A program made the position numbers and the translations under genes. A DNA stretch of 38,158 nt from Rhizobiaceae bacterium (lineage in GTDB: Bacteria > Pseudomonadota > Alphaproteobacteria > Rhizobiales > Rhizobiaceae): NCBI GenBank assembly GCA_027483885.1, contig JAIXTO010000199.1, positions 1 to 38,158 on the forward strand, given 5' to 3'. Every line of letters begins with the position of its first letter. The first letter of the stretch is position 1. Of this stretch, positions 1 to 7,747 are shown in pieces. The notes beneath the pieces are model-generated. The model was not told where the DNA came from, ran no database searches, and saw nothing but the letters and a program-made list of their open reading frames with translations.

Positions 1-2
1 AC

Positions 3-224
3 CTCGGCTCGCTTGCCGTCTTTGCGATGAACGGTTCGATCCTCTGGAAGGTGGGGCTGATCATGGGCGTCGGACAGTTGATCGGCGCGCAGATCGGCTC
101 AAGGCTTGCCATGCGCGGCGGCGCAAAGCTCATCAAGCCGCTGCTGGTGATTTCCTGCCTTGCCATGGCCACCAAGCTTGTGGCCGACCCCACCCATCCG
201 ATCCGGATCTGGTTGGGGTTCTAA
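3..224 (+). CDS. TauE/SafE (TSUP) family membrane permease, C-terminal fragment
   Basis: This is the last 73 residues of a gene that enters from the left edge, so its start is not visible. The fragment has two hydrophobic stretches separated by a glycine-rich turn with the motif GVGQLIGAQIGSRLA, followed by KLIKPLLV. This pattern is typical of the end of the TSUP (sulfite exporter TauE/SafE, formerly DUF81) repeat. Members are inner-membrane proteins thought to export sulfur-containing anions or other small organic anions; the substrate here cannot be inferred. It is convergent with cobU, with only 6 bp between the two stop codons, and no terminator hairpin fits in that gap, so transcripts probably overlap. 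Confidence 0.8.
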   Translation, partial: LGSLAVFAMNGSILWKVGLIMGVGQLIGAQIGSRLAMRGGAKLIKPLLVISCLAMATKLVADPTHPIRIWLGF

Positions 225-230
225 GCGACG

Positions 231-767
231 TCACTTCATCTTCAGCGGCAGGCCGGCGGCGATAAAAAATACCGTGTCGGCGACGGCTGCCAGCTGCTGG
301 TGCAGGCGCCCGGCATGATCGCGAAAAGCCCGCGCCATGCTGTTTTCCGGCACGATGCCAAGGCCGACCTCGTTCGACACGAAAATGACAGGCCCCGGCA
401 GCGCGGCGAGCGAAGCGACCATCCGGCGCATTTCGTCGTCCAGCGCACGCTCGGCCATCATCAGGTTGGTGATCCAGAGCGTCAGGCAATCCACCAGCAC
501 CACGCGGTCGGGTGCGGCGATGGTGGCAAGCGCGGCGGAAAGCTCCAGCGGCACCTCATGCGTCACCCAGCCCTCGCCACGCTGTTGCCGGTGCTGCACA
601 ATGCGCTGGCGCATCTCGTCGTCCCAGGCCTCGCCGGTTGCGACATAGTGCTTTTGCAGGCCGGCTTCTTCCGCCAAGCCTTCAGCAAAGCGAGATTTGC
701 CCGAGCGGGCGCCGCCCAGCACGAAGGTGATCTTGCCGGGGTGCTGAATTGCCATGCCATGCGCCAT
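231..767 (-). CDS. cobU: Bifunctional adenosylcobinamide kinase / adenosylcobinamide-phosphate guanylyltransferase
   Basis: This cytoplasmic enzyme of cobalamin nucleotide-loop assembly phosphorylates adenosylcobinamide and then transfers GMP to give adenosyl-GDP-cobinamide. The P-loop GGARSGKS lies at residues 18-25, and the family motifs [10 protein letters not shown] (about 92-101) and [10 protein letters not shown] (about 130-139) are intact. The length of 178 residues is usual for CobU/CobP. The start at 767 has only a weak ribosome site; an ATG four codons downstream (755) is equally possible. No other cobalamin gene is in the window. I looked for a cobalamin riboswitch upstream and could not find a convincing B12 box. 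Confidence 0.93.
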   Translation of the reverse strand: MAHGMAIQHPGKITFVLGGARSGKSRFAEGLAEEAGLQKHYVATGEAWDDEMRQRIVQHRQQRGEGWVTHEVPLELSAALATIAAPDRVVLVDCLTLWITNLMMAERALDDEMRRMVASLAALPGPVIFVSNEVGLGIVPENSMARAFRDHAGRLHQQLAAVADTVFFIAAGLPLKMK

Positions 768-1754
768 AAACTGTCAGAAGTGAAAATGGACGGACCGGCC
801 GTATCGCTTAAAGCACCATGAAAGAGTGGCAAATTCGTAGATAAGGAGGTCGCCACCCCGGCTGATCATGTGCCCTATGCGAAAGCCTCGGCTGGAGGCC
901 CCGCGTGCCCGGCTGCCCATGCACCCGTGACCCGCCTGACCTTTGCCCCGCCCTCCACCGGAGAGCACCGATTGGTCCGTCCAGTCCTGCTGCGCCGTCC
1001 CGGACGCAAACAAGCCCCGAGTGAGAGATTGCGGCAGGACGCAACGGGTGTCAACCGTCGCATGCGCGATGGCGCAGATAACGAAATGGAGTGTAAGGGC
1101 AAGGGGGAGAGAGGCGCAGATGACTGATCATCGTGCAGGACACCTGCCGCCCAGGCAAAGGCCACAGCTGAGAGTGACAAACTGGCTCCGGGACGCAACA
1201 CCTATCCGGAGCCATGGGCTGTTTGCCTCGACAGACTGAATAGCCGCCCATTGGTTACCGAGCGGTTATTAAGTTGCCGATTGTTCCAACTTTTTTCGTC
1301 CTGCCACGATATTTTTTTGAACTCCGGCAAAGGGCGCTAATCGGACAGTATCTGTCAAACGTCAGGCGTGACTTCTGCCAGTTTTTCGATCCGCCCGCAG
1401 CCCGTTGCGACCGGACGCCGAGATTAGCGGCAAGCGGCGTCAAAGGTGGCGTCTTTTGGTGCAGTTCTTATCCCTCGCAGGGGGGCAATCCACCAAAAGA
1501 CACCTGCCCCCTTCTCCCACCCATGGTTGATTTTCAATGCGGAACGCTTAGGCTCACATCCCTGTCATACGCAGCACGCAAAATCCGCAACAAGCGGAAA
1601 CGCGGGCAAGGGGCGCAAACATCGGTGAAGAAGGGCAACCGCAAGGACGGCCGGCTCGACGAAAAGCAGGTACAACCAGCGGTCATTCAAAAGGCATATC
1701 CGTAAACCATAACCATCCAAGCCATAACCATCAAAGACTGGGAGGTCTTAGACG
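768..1754. other. Long intergenic region between cobU and the ABC transporter
   Basis: About 990 bp with no convincing gene. Open frames here have no ribosome sites and do not resemble proteins. On the minus strand, 1162-1220 contains a GGCTCCGG...CCGGAGCC hairpin. On the plus strand, 1445-1512 contains the strongest structure (listed separately). Just before the transporter, CCATAACCATC occurs twice in tandem (about 1707-1717 and 1722-1732), about 25 bp ahead of the ribosome site. The promoters of both flanking genes must lie here, but I cannot place them with confidence. Confidence 0.6.
1445..1512. repeat. Composite inverted repeat with two competing hairpins
   Basis: GTCTTTTGGTG (1451-1461) pairs perfectly with CACCAAAAGAC (1491-1501), giving a long-range stem with imperfect GGTG/CACC extensions. 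Within and beyond it, AGGGGGC (about 1480-1486) can pair with GCCCCCT (1506-1512). The second pairing would disrupt the first, because it draws in the 3' side of the stem. No T-tract follows on either strand, so this is not a simple terminator. It lies about 240 bp upstream of the transporter operon. It could be an RNA switch, a small RNA body, or a palindromic intergenic repeat; the sequence alone does not decide. Confidence 0.5.
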
Positions 1755-2753
1755 ATGAAAACACTTCTCGCTTCCACCGCACTCGCGGCTGGTCTCTACG
1801 CCATGGCCGGTTCCGCCCAGGCGGCCGGATGCGGCGACGTCTCCATCGCCGAAATGAACTGGGCCTCTGCCGGCGTCGCAGCCCAGGTCGACAAGATCAT
1901 CCTTGAAAAAGGCTACGGCTGCACCGTGACGCTGGTGACCGGCGATACGATGCCGACCTTCACCTCCATGAACGAAAAGGGCCAGCCGGACGTGGCACCC
2001 GAACTGTGGGTGAATGCCGTGCGCACGCCGCTCGATGCCGCCGTAACCGAAGGCCGGCTGATCATTGCGGCCGAAATTCTGGCCGATGGCGCGGTGGAAG
2101 GCTGGTGGATCCCGAAATTCCTTGCAGACGCCCATCCCGACATCAAGACCGTGCAGGATGCGCTGAAACATCCCGAACTGTTCCCTGCCCCGGAAGATCC
2201 GTCCAGAGGCGCTGTGTCCAATTGCCCTTCGGGCTGGAACTGCCAGGTCTCGACGGCCAATCTCTACCGGGCGTTGGGCGCCAAGGATAAGGGGTTCGAT
2301 CTGGTCGACACCGGTTCGGCGGCAGGCCTTGACGGGTCCATTGCCAACGCTTTTGCCAAAAAGACCGGCTGGCTCGGTTATTACTGGGCACCGACCGCCA
2401 TTCTCGGCAAATACGAGATGGCAAAACTGTCCTTTGGCGTGCCGCATGACAAGGCGGACTGGGATGCCTGCACGGCCGTGCCAGATTGTCCGAACCCGAA
2501 GGTCAACTCCTATCCCACCTCGCAGGCCTATACGGTCATCACCAAGCGTTTTTCCGAAAAGGCAGGCGTGGCCCTCGATTACGTCAAGGCGCGCAAGTGG
2601 GGCAATGCCATGGTGAACTCGATCCTTGCCTGGCAGGATGCCAACCAGGGCACCAACGAGGATGCCGCGCGCTATTTCCTCAAAAACAACCCGGCCGTCT
2701 GGACGCCGTGGGTGAGCCCCGAGGCCGCAACCAAGGTCAAGGCCGCCCTTTGA
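1755..2753 (+). CDS. proX: ProX/OpuAC-type ABC transporter substrate-binding protein (quaternary amine)
   Basis: This is the periplasmic receptor for a ProU-type importer of glycine betaine, proline betaine or a related compound. Residues 1-23 form a signal peptide (hydrophobic core, cleavage after SAQA). The mature part has the OpuAC-fold features EMNWASAGVAAQVDKIILE near the start, a Trp-rich stretch EGWWIPKF, and GYYWAPTAILGKYEM. Six cysteines are visible in the mature chain, including an N-terminal GCG and a CPSGWNC pair, suggesting disulfides in the periplasm. The start ATG has a strong GGGAGGTC ribosome site eight bases upstream. It is the first gene of an operon with the permease and ATPase genes. 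Exact substrate is unknown; the rhizobial HutX and ProX proteins are the nearest families I can name. Confidence 0.88.
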   Translation: MKTLLASTALAAGLYAMAGSAQAAGCGDVSIAEMNWASAGVAAQVDKIILEKGYGCTVTLVTGDTMPTFTSMNEKGQPDVAPELWVNAVRTPLDAAVTEGRLIIAAEILADGAVEGWWIPKFLADAHPDIKTVQDALKHPELFPAPEDPSRGAVSNCPSGWNCQVSTANLYRALGAKDKGFDLVDTGSAAGLDGSIANAFAKKTGWLGYYWAPTAILGKYEMAKLSFGVPHDKADWDACTAVPDCPNPKVNSYPTSQAYTVITKRFSEKAGVALDYVKARKWGNAMVNSILAWQDANQGTNEDAARYFLKNNPAVWTPWVSPEAATKVKAAL

Positions 2754-2779
2754 GGCGGTCCTTCCGGCCAAGTTGACCT

Positions 2780-2817
2780 CCCATTCCCGGTCTTCTCATG
2801 AGGAGGCCGGGAATGGG
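2780..2817 (+). other. Intercistronic stem-loop between binding protein and permease genes
   Basis: CCCATTCCCGG (2780-2790) pairs with CCGGGAATGGG (2807-2817), and the inner bases continue the stem down to a very short loop. No T-tract follows, so it is not a full intrinsic terminator. Such hairpins behind binding-protein genes commonly protect the upstream mRNA and reduce expression of the permease relative to the receptor; that role is inferred here. Confidence 0.7.
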
Positions 2818-2885
2818 CGCTGGGGTGTGAAAAGGCGATACGACCGGCAAACGGCAAGCCTATAAAAAAAATCGAAGGGGAAACG

Positions 2886-3794
2886 ATGGCGACCTGTTCC
2901 GTGTTGCCGGAAGTGCTTTGCAACTTTCCGGCCATCAGCGATCAGACGATCCGCATGGCCCGCAAGACGATCGACGACGGGTTCAAGGGGTTGGTGCGCG
3001 AATATGCAGACGTGATCGATGTGCTGGTGCAGCCGCTGCAATGGTTCCTGAACTACCTCGAGCGGCTGTTCACCACCTCCCCTTGGGTGCTCGTGCTCGC
3101 CGTGATGCTGGTGGTCGTTTATCTCGCGAGCCGCTCGAGGGCCATCACGATTGGTACGGCGCTCGCCATGAGCGCCATCGGTCTAGTCGGGCTCTGGCAG
3201 GATACGATGGTAACGCTTGCCATCGTCACCGTCTCCACCCTGATTGCCATCCTCATCGGCCTGCCGATCGGCATCGTGATGGCCCGCTCGAACCGGGTGC
3301 AGGGTGTGGTCAATCCGGTGCTCGACGTGATGCAGACCATGCCGAGCTTCGTTTATCTCATTCCCGTCGTGGTGATCTTCGGCATCGGCAAGGTGCCGGG
3401 GCTGATTGCCGTGGTGATTTACGCCGTGCCGCCGATGATCCGGTTGACCAATCTCGGCATACGCCTGGTGGATCGTGACGTGCTGGAGGCGGCAGATGCC
3501 TTCGGCTCATCGCCTGGCCAAAAACTGTGGAACGTGCAGATCCCGCTGGCGCTTCCCACCATCATGGCCGGCATCAACCAGACCATCATGATGTCACTCG
3601 CCATGGTCGTCGTCGCCTCCATGGTCGGCGTCGGCGGGCTCGGCAAGAACACGCTGCAGGCGATCAACAACCAGTTTTTTACCTTCGGTTTCCTCAACGG
3701 CTTTGCGCTTGTCGCCATCGCCATCATCTTCGACCGCGCAAGCCAGGCCTTTGGCAAGCGGCTGCAGAAACATTCGGAGGTGGTGCATGGCTAG
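2886..3794 (+). CDS. proW: ProW-type ABC transporter permease (quaternary amine)
   Basis: This inner-membrane subunit of a betaine-type importer is 302 residues long. A polar N-terminal region of about 65 residues precedes the first membrane span, as in ProW proteins. The BPD_transp_1 domain follows, with several hydrophobic spans from about residue 70 to 290. The cytoplasmic EAA loop that docks on the ATPase is visible as EAADAFGSSPGQKLWNVQIP (about residues 201-220). AAGGGG at 2875-2880 is the ribosome site. Its last 8 bases overlap the start of the ATPase gene, so the two are translationally coupled. Confidence 0.92.
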   Translation: MATCSVLPEVLCNFPAISDQTIRMARKTIDDGFKGLVREYADVIDVLVQPLQWFLNYLERLFTTSPWVLVLAVMLVVVYLASRSRAITIGTALAMSAIGLVGLWQDTMVTLAIVTVSTLIAILIGLPIGIVMARSNRVQGVVNPVLDVMQTMPSFVYLIPVVVIFGIGKVPGLIAVVIYAVPPMIRLTNLGIRLVDRDVLEAADAFGSSPGQKLWNVQIPLALPTIMAGINQTIMMSLAMVVVASMVGVGGLGKNTLQAINNQFFTFGFLNGFALVAIAIIFDRASQAFGKRLQKHSEVVHG

Positions 3795-4836
3795 TCACGG
3801 CATCGAGATCCGCGGGCTCTACAAGATTTTCGGGCCTGACGGCGCAGGCTATGTCGAGGCCGTGAAGGCCGGCATGACCAAGGCAGACCTGAACGAGAAC
3901 CATGGCCATGTGCTGGGCCTCCAGGATATCAACATCTCCATGCCCGCCGGTGGCATTACCGTGGTGATGGGGCTTTCCGGCTCCGGCAAGTCCACGCTCA
4001 TCCGCCACATCAACCGGTTGATCGAGCCGACGGCCGGCGAAGTGATCTATGACGGCGCGGACATCTGCCGGATGACGGTCAGCCAGCTTCGCGAATTCCG
4101 CCGCCACAAGACCGCGATGGTGTTTCAGAAATTTGCCCTCCTGCCGCACCGCACGGTGTTGGAAAACACCGTCTACGGCCTCGATATCCAGGGCATCCCG
4201 CGCACCGACAGCCTGAAAAAGGCACGGTACTGGATCGACCGCGTCGGGCTTTCCGGCTTCGAGAGCCATTATCCAAACCAGCTCTCCGGCGGCATGCAGC
4301 AGCGGGTGGGGCTTGCCCGCGCGCTCACCAACGATGCCGACATTCTCCTGATGGACGAGGCCTATTCGGCGCTCGACCCGCTCATCCGCGTCGACATGCA
4401 GGGCGTGTTGCTGGACTTGCAGGCGGAGTTGAAAAAGACCGTCGTCTTCATCACCCATGATCTCGACGAGGCCCTGAGACTTGGAGACAAAATCGCCATC
4501 CTGCGCGACGGACAGGTGGTACAGCAGGGCACCGGGCAGGACATCGTGCTCAACCCCGCCGATCACTACATCGCCTCCTTCGTGCGCGAGGTCAATCGTG
4601 GCCGAATCATCCAGGCGAAAACGGTGATGACGCCGCTGGGCGACTTAGGAACGTCTTCGGACAGCATCGCCGTGCCCGCTTCGATGACGCTGGAAACGGC
4701 AGCACGGCAGATGACGCTTGCCAATGTCACCCAAGCCCGTGTGGTCGATGACAGCGGGCTGCCCGTCGGCCGACTGGATTTTTCCGCGCTCGTTTCCGCC
4801 ATGGTCACGCCGACGCCGCATGAGGCAACGGGGTGA
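3787..4836 (+). CDS. proV: ProV-type ABC transporter ATP-binding protein (quaternary amine)
   Basis: This is the cytoplasmic ATPase of the importer, 349 residues. Walker A is GLSGSGKST, the Q-loop VFQKFALLPHR, the signature LSGGMQQRVGLARAL and Walker B ILLMDEAYSALDP, followed by the switch histidine in FITHDLDEA. After the ATPase core comes a C-terminal tail of about 80 residues resembling a single degenerate CBS-type module (ARVVDDSGLPVGRLDF). In ProV/OpuA proteins such domains sense ionic strength. An extended insertion near the N-terminus (about residues 13-40) also matches ProV. I chose the ATG at 3787 because it overlaps the permease stop by 8 bp and has CGGAGG just upstream; a longer frame from 3703 would run far into the permease gene. 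Confidence 0.92.
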   Translation: MASHGIEIRGLYKIFGPDGAGYVEAVKAGMTKADLNENHGHVLGLQDINISMPAGGITVVMGLSGSGKSTLIRHINRLIEPTAGEVIYDGADICRMTVSQLREFRRHKTAMVFQKFALLPHRTVLENTVYGLDIQGIPRTDSLKKARYWIDRVGLSGFESHYPNQLSGGMQQRVGLARALTNDADILLMDEAYSALDPLIRVDMQGVLLDLQAELKKTVVFITHDLDEALRLGDKIAILRDGQVVQQGTGQDIVLNPADHYIASFVREVNRGRIIQAKTVMTPLGDLGTSSDSIAVPASMTLETAARQMTLANVTQARVVDDSGLPVGRLDFSALVSAMVTPTPHEATG

Positions 4837-4861
4837 GTTTTCGGGGATGGAAATCTGCCCG

Positions 4862-4890
4862 TTGAAAGCACATTAGACAGTCTGTATATG
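4862..4890 (+). promoter_or_regulatory. Sigma-70-type promoter for the small gene at 4924
   Basis: TTGAAA (4862-4867) and TATATG (4885-4890) are separated by 17 bp, an excellent housekeeping promoter. Transcription would start near 4897. The ATG inside the -10 box (4888) therefore cannot be the translation start of the following gene. Confidence 0.75.
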
Positions 4891-4923
4891 GCGTCATCCG
4901 ATGCATCGCAGACTGAGCAGGAC

Positions 4924-5280
4924 ATGCCCATGACCGAGATTTCCTCCATCGCAAACCGCGAGACGGTGGCCGACGCACTTGCCACCTTCTCGGCCGACAA
5001 CCAGTCTTTCCTGCAACTTTCGATGGAAAATCCGAAATGCGACGATGCCCTGCTCGACGGGCTGCATCTTTATCTCGACCGCGCGTCAACCGCGCGGTTT
5101 CTCAACTCGCTGAAACTGCAGAAATGCGGGGAATGGATCGGTAATGCTGCACCCGCGCGCTTGCAGGTGCGTCTAGCCGAAGCGTCAAAGTCCAGCCAGC
5201 ACCCGGCCTTTGCGGCTTTCAGGCAAGGCCTTGTGCGCTCCGGCGGGCTGGAACGGGCCTATCCGCCGTCTCCCGTTTGA
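4924..5280 (+). CDS. Hypothetical protein, 118 residues
   Basis: I do not recognise this family. The product is a soluble, mixed alpha-type protein without signal peptide or membrane span. It has two cysteines (in NPKCDDALLDG and LQKCGEWIG) and ends ERAYPPSPV. It has its own strong promoter (4862-4890), which rules out the upstream ATG at 4888. The start is either 4924 (MPMTEIS) or 4930 (MTEIS); GAGCAGG just upstream serves either. It follows the transporter operon in the same direction, but the promoter suggests separate control. Codon use matches its neighbours. Confidence 0.6.
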   Translation: MPMTEISSIANRETVADALATFSADNQSFLQLSMENPKCDDALLDGLHLYLDRASTARFLNSLKLQKCGEWIGNAAPARLQVRLAEASKSSQHPAFAAFRQGLVRSGGLERAYPPSPV

Positions 5281-5327
5281 AGACGGTATCGCAGGCCCGA
5301 CTTCCTTTTGAAGCAAGCAACAACGTA

Positions 5328-5942
5328 TCAGGCAAAGCACTCTTCGGTCATGCCGTGCACACGCCGGAAGGCTGATTCGGCGCCGGCAATCGTGCGCTCT
5401 TCCGCTTCAGGAGATAGAGAAATGCCATCCAGCGCTGCGGTAAACGTGCGCCAATGCAGCCCGCGCCCGTTTGGTGAACCGGCCAGATGGCGGGCGCCAA
5501 ACGTTTCGTCGAGGCCAAGCTTTGCGGCATATTTCAACAGGAAGGCAGCACCCAGGTTGGAGCCTTCGATGACGTAGAGCCAGCCCAGCGCCTCTGCCAT
5601 GTCGACCGGCTGTCCGGCGGCAAACACCGGCGGTTCGGTCGTCTGCGGAAGCTCAAGCCCGAGATCGGCGAGATCCTGCGCGATAAGGCCGAGGCGGTTG
5701 CGACCGGCCAGATCCGGCAAAAGCGCGTCGAGTTCCGGATTGGAAAACAGCGCGTCGAGATCCCGGTGGAACCGGTACTGCATGACAAGGAAGCATCCGT
5801 AGCGCTGACGATCGGCAAAGGGATCCGCGCGCATGATCCGCTGGTCCAGACGCTCATGCGTCGAATGCGTTGCAGCCTTCAGCCGTTTCGTGCGGCTTTC
5901 CTCGGCATTCACCGGCCTCTCCAGAACTTCGGTTGCGCTCAT
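5328..5942 (-). CDS. Biliverdin-producing heme oxygenase
   Basis: This cytoplasmic enzyme opens heme to biliverdin, CO and free iron, used for iron recovery from heme or to make biliverdin for bacteriophytochromes. The N-terminal motif ATHSTHERLD carries the likely proximal heme-iron histidine. The distal helix motif LGWLYVIEGSNLGAAFL, with the glycines that allow substrate access, is intact. The length of 204 residues fits the bacterial family. I chose the ATG at 5942 (AAGGA ten bases upstream) over an upstream TTG at 5960 that has a poorer ribosome site. A TGA-N9-TCA palindrome lies about 120 bp upstream, suggesting iron-responsive control. No phytochrome gene is in the window. Confidence 0.9.
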   Translation of the reverse strand: MSATEVLERPVNAEESRTKRLKAATHSTHERLDQRIMRADPFADRQRYGCFLVMQYRFHRDLDALFSNPELDALLPDLAGRNRLGLIAQDLADLGLELPQTTEPPVFAAGQPVDMAEALGWLYVIEGSNLGAAFLLKYAAKLGLDETFGARHLAGSPNGRGLHWRTFTAALDGISLSPEAEERTIAGAESAFRRVHGMTEECFA

Positions 5943-6061
5943 CTTTGCTCGATCCTTCAATACTTGCCCCGCGGGTCATCGTCGCCAATGGCGGCGTCCA
6001 GACCCCGAGTTCCCTGCCTGATGCACCTGATATCAGCTTGGATTTCGGGCGGCAATAAACT

Positions 6062-6076
6062 TGAATTATTTTATCA
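6062..6076 (-). promoter_or_regulatory. Candidate iron-responsive (RirA-type IRO) operator
   Basis: TGA ATTATTTTA TCA is an exact TGA-N9-TCA palindrome in an AT-rich island upstream of the heme oxygenase gene. This matches the IRO box reported for RirA-controlled iron genes in rhizobia. Binding is inferred; the motif is short and could occur by chance. Confidence 0.5.
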
Positions 6077-6113
6077 CCATTTAAATACTGAAAACCGACA
6101 GGCGGGAAAACGC

Positions 6114-6139
6114 AAAAAGGCCGGTCAGCGAGACCGGCC
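6114..6139 (-). terminator. Intrinsic terminator of the entericidin gene
   Basis: On the minus strand GGCCGGTC and GACCGGCC form an 8-bp stem with a 5-base loop, followed directly by TTTTT. It lies 27 bp past the stop codon of the lipoprotein gene and separates it from the heme oxygenase promoter. Confidence 0.85.
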
Positions 6140-6165
6140 TTGTCGCACATGTCTGTATCGCTGCC

Positions 6166-6324
6166 TTAACGGGCGGCGCGTTCTACGCTACGTCCGGCAT
6201 CCTGCGTCGCATTCACGGTGTTTGCAGTGTCCCGCCCCACGCCACGGATCGTGTTGCCGCAGGACGAGAGGGACATCGTGGTGGCGAGCAGTGCGGCAAT
6301 GACGGTGATGGTCTTGGCGGTCAT
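6166..6324 (-). CDS. Entericidin EcnA/B-family small lipoprotein
   Basis: A 52-residue lipoprotein precursor. A short basic start is followed by a hydrophobic core and the lipobox LSSC, giving a lipidated mature peptide of about 31 residues that begins CGNTIRGVGRD. The GVGRD...A motif is the entericidin signature. Entericidins are small membrane-associated lipoproteins, in enterics linked to stationary-phase lysis; in rhizobia the function is unsettled. I chose the ATG at 6324 because the signal peptide starts there and CGGAGA sits just upstream; a longer frame from 6399 adds a non-signal-like stretch. A terminator follows closely. Confidence 0.85.
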   Translation of the reverse strand: MTAKTITVIAALLATTMSLSSCGNTIRGVGRDTANTVNATQDAGRSVERAAR

Positions 6325-6561
6325 ATGAAAGTCTCCGATGGAATGAACAGGATCGTGTCCGGAAAGTGAGTTTCCGCCTCTGGAACGTATGAGATGCAAA
6401 AAGGTTCACTGCCTTACGCTGCTCTTTTCGCATCCTGCCGTTTTTTCTGCTGGGGAACAGACAAAACCCGCGAGAACAAGGACTTCCCCTTAACGTTTTT
6501 TTCTGCGCAACTGCGCAACTATCTGCGGCATGGGGAAAAGGCTGCAGAGAACAGGGCGGGG

Positions 6562-7338
6562 ATGCAGGACAGACGCGACGCAAACGTGGTGGTGATGACT
6601 GCCGGCGGGCTCAATCCGCAGGTCATGATCAATGTGCTGGCAAAATCCTTTCCGAGGTTGCAGGTCCTCCAGGAGGAATACGAGCCCAGGCGCGAGATTT
6701 TTCGGCGCCGGGCAAAACGGCTCGGCCGGCTGATGGCCATCGGCCAGATTGCAACCATGGCTCTCTCGCGGTTCGGCAAACAGATCGCGCTGCGCCGCAC
6801 AGAAGAAATCCTGGAGGAATACCGGCTCTGGGCAGGCGCGGATGCATCCATCAAAACCACGCATGTCTCATCGCTCAACAGCCGCGAGGCGCAGGCGGAA
6901 ATCCTGCGCATGAAGCCGGATGTGGTGTTTCTCATTTCCTGCCGCGCCCTGTCGCGCGGCACCCTTGCTTCCATCTCCTGCCCCATCCTCAACTTCCATG
7001 CCGGCATTAATCCCACCTATCGCGGGCAGATGGGCGGATACTGGGCGCTGGTGGAACGGGACACGTCGAATTTCGGCGCAACAGTGCATCTGGTCGATGC
7101 CGGCCTCGATACCGGCGACACGCTCTATGAAGTGCGCCCAACGCCATCGCCGCGGGACACGATCTCCACCTATCCGCTGCTGTTGACGGCAGCCGGCACG
7201 CAGATCTCCATCCGCGCCATCGAGGATGCCCTGCGTGGCGATTTACAGCCGCGCCGGCCCGTCGGGCGGTCGGCCCTGCGCTACCCGCCGCCGATCTGGA
7301 CCTATCTTTACAACGGACTGACACGCGGCATCTGGTGA
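6562..7338 (+). CDS. Formyltransferase-family protein (PurN/Fmt-like)
   Basis: A 258-residue cytoplasmic protein with a formyltransferase fold. The catalytic trio of the family is visible. Asn and His lie in ILNFHAGINPTYRG (the usual NxHPSLLPxYRG), and Asp in VHLVDAGLDTGDTL. These are the residues that transfer the formyl group of 10-formyltetrahydrofolate to an amine. It lacks the C-terminal domain of Fmt and its N-terminal part differs from PurN, so it more likely acts on a nucleotide-sugar, peptide or unknown amine. GGGCGGGG lies directly ahead of the ATG at 6562; the reading frame stays open upstream to 6394 but that part is unlike the family. No sugar-biosynthesis genes flank it, so the substrate is unknown. 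Confidence 0.75.
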   Translation: MQDRRDANVVVMTAGGLNPQVMINVLAKSFPRLQVLQEEYEPRREIFRRRAKRLGRLMAIGQIATMALSRFGKQIALRRTEEILEEYRLWAGADASIKTTHVSSLNSREAQAEILRMKPDVVFLISCRALSRGTLASISCPILNFHAGINPTYRGQMGGYWALVERDTSNFGATVHLVDAGLDTGDTLYEVRPTPSPRDTISTYPLLLTAAGTQISIRAIEDALRGDLQPRRPVGRSALRYPPPIWTYLYNGLTRGIW

Positions 7339-7437
7339 CCCTGCCACTGGTACGCTCCGTATCCTCTGCGGCAGCCGAAATCAGGCTCGCGCAGGATTGA
7401 TTCCCTAATAAAGAGATCAGTGGAATGCCGATCCACG

Positions 7438-7476
7438 AAAAAAGTCCCGCCTGTTCATGAAGAAAGAGAGGCGGGA
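7438..7476 (-). terminator. Intrinsic terminator, minus strand (probably for the LysR gene)
   Basis: TCCCGCCT (7445-7452) pairs with AGGCGGGA (7469-7476). On the minus strand the stem is followed by a C-spaced run of six T's (7443-7438), the form of an intrinsic terminator. The nearest minus-strand gene is the LysR regulator ending at 7748. On the plus strand the same 3' arm contains part of the GGGAGG ribosome-site-like sequence for the small peptide gene at 7494. Confidence 0.65.
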
Positions 7477-7493
7477 GGCAGAAAGCCAAAATA

Positions 7494-7607
7494 ATGCACT
7501 ATGATTGGACAGGCGTCGAACAGCGCCGCCGCATGGTCCTGCGGTCCAGCTTTGCCATCTTTTCCGTCCTGGTCGTGGCCATACTGACCGTGTTGGGGCT
7601 GATGTAA
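7494..7607 (+). CDS. Small membrane peptide, 37 residues
   Basis: A short reading frame starting MHYDWTGVEQRRR and continuing into one hydrophobic segment (about residues 20-37) that ends the protein. This basic-then-hydrophobic layout is that of a single-pass membrane peptide with its N-terminus in the cytoplasm. The likely ribosome site GGGAGG (7473-7478) is 15 bases from the ATG, longer than usual, and lies partly inside a hairpin arm (7469-7476). I do not recognise a named family. It lies antisense to the presumed 3' end of the LysR transcript. Chance occurrence cannot be excluded. Confidence 0.45.
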   Translation: MHYDWTGVEQRRRMVLRSSFAIFSVLVVAILTVLGLM

Positions 7608-7747
7608 CGACAACCTATTCCGCTGATGACGCATGGCGGGCGGCAGATGGCCGTTCAGGCGTTTCCGGCCCCACCGATCCGGATCCGCTCCAAACCCGTC
7701 TATCGCCACGCCAGCGCAATTTTTCGACACCGGCAAGATCCTGCCCC

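Noticed and set aside
768-1260. Possible cobalamin riboswitch upstream of cobU
   Set aside because: I read the minus strand for the B12 box (AGYCAGGAGACCTGCC) and the GCCACTG and CCGCAACTGTGA blocks. Only loose partial resemblances exist (for example CTGCCGCAAT near 1035 and CAGCCGGGGTGGCGACC near 860), not in the right order or spacing.
4888-4923. N-terminal extension of the small hypothetical protein
   Set aside because: The ATG at 4888 is inside the -10 hexamer of a strong promoter, so it would not be transcribed.
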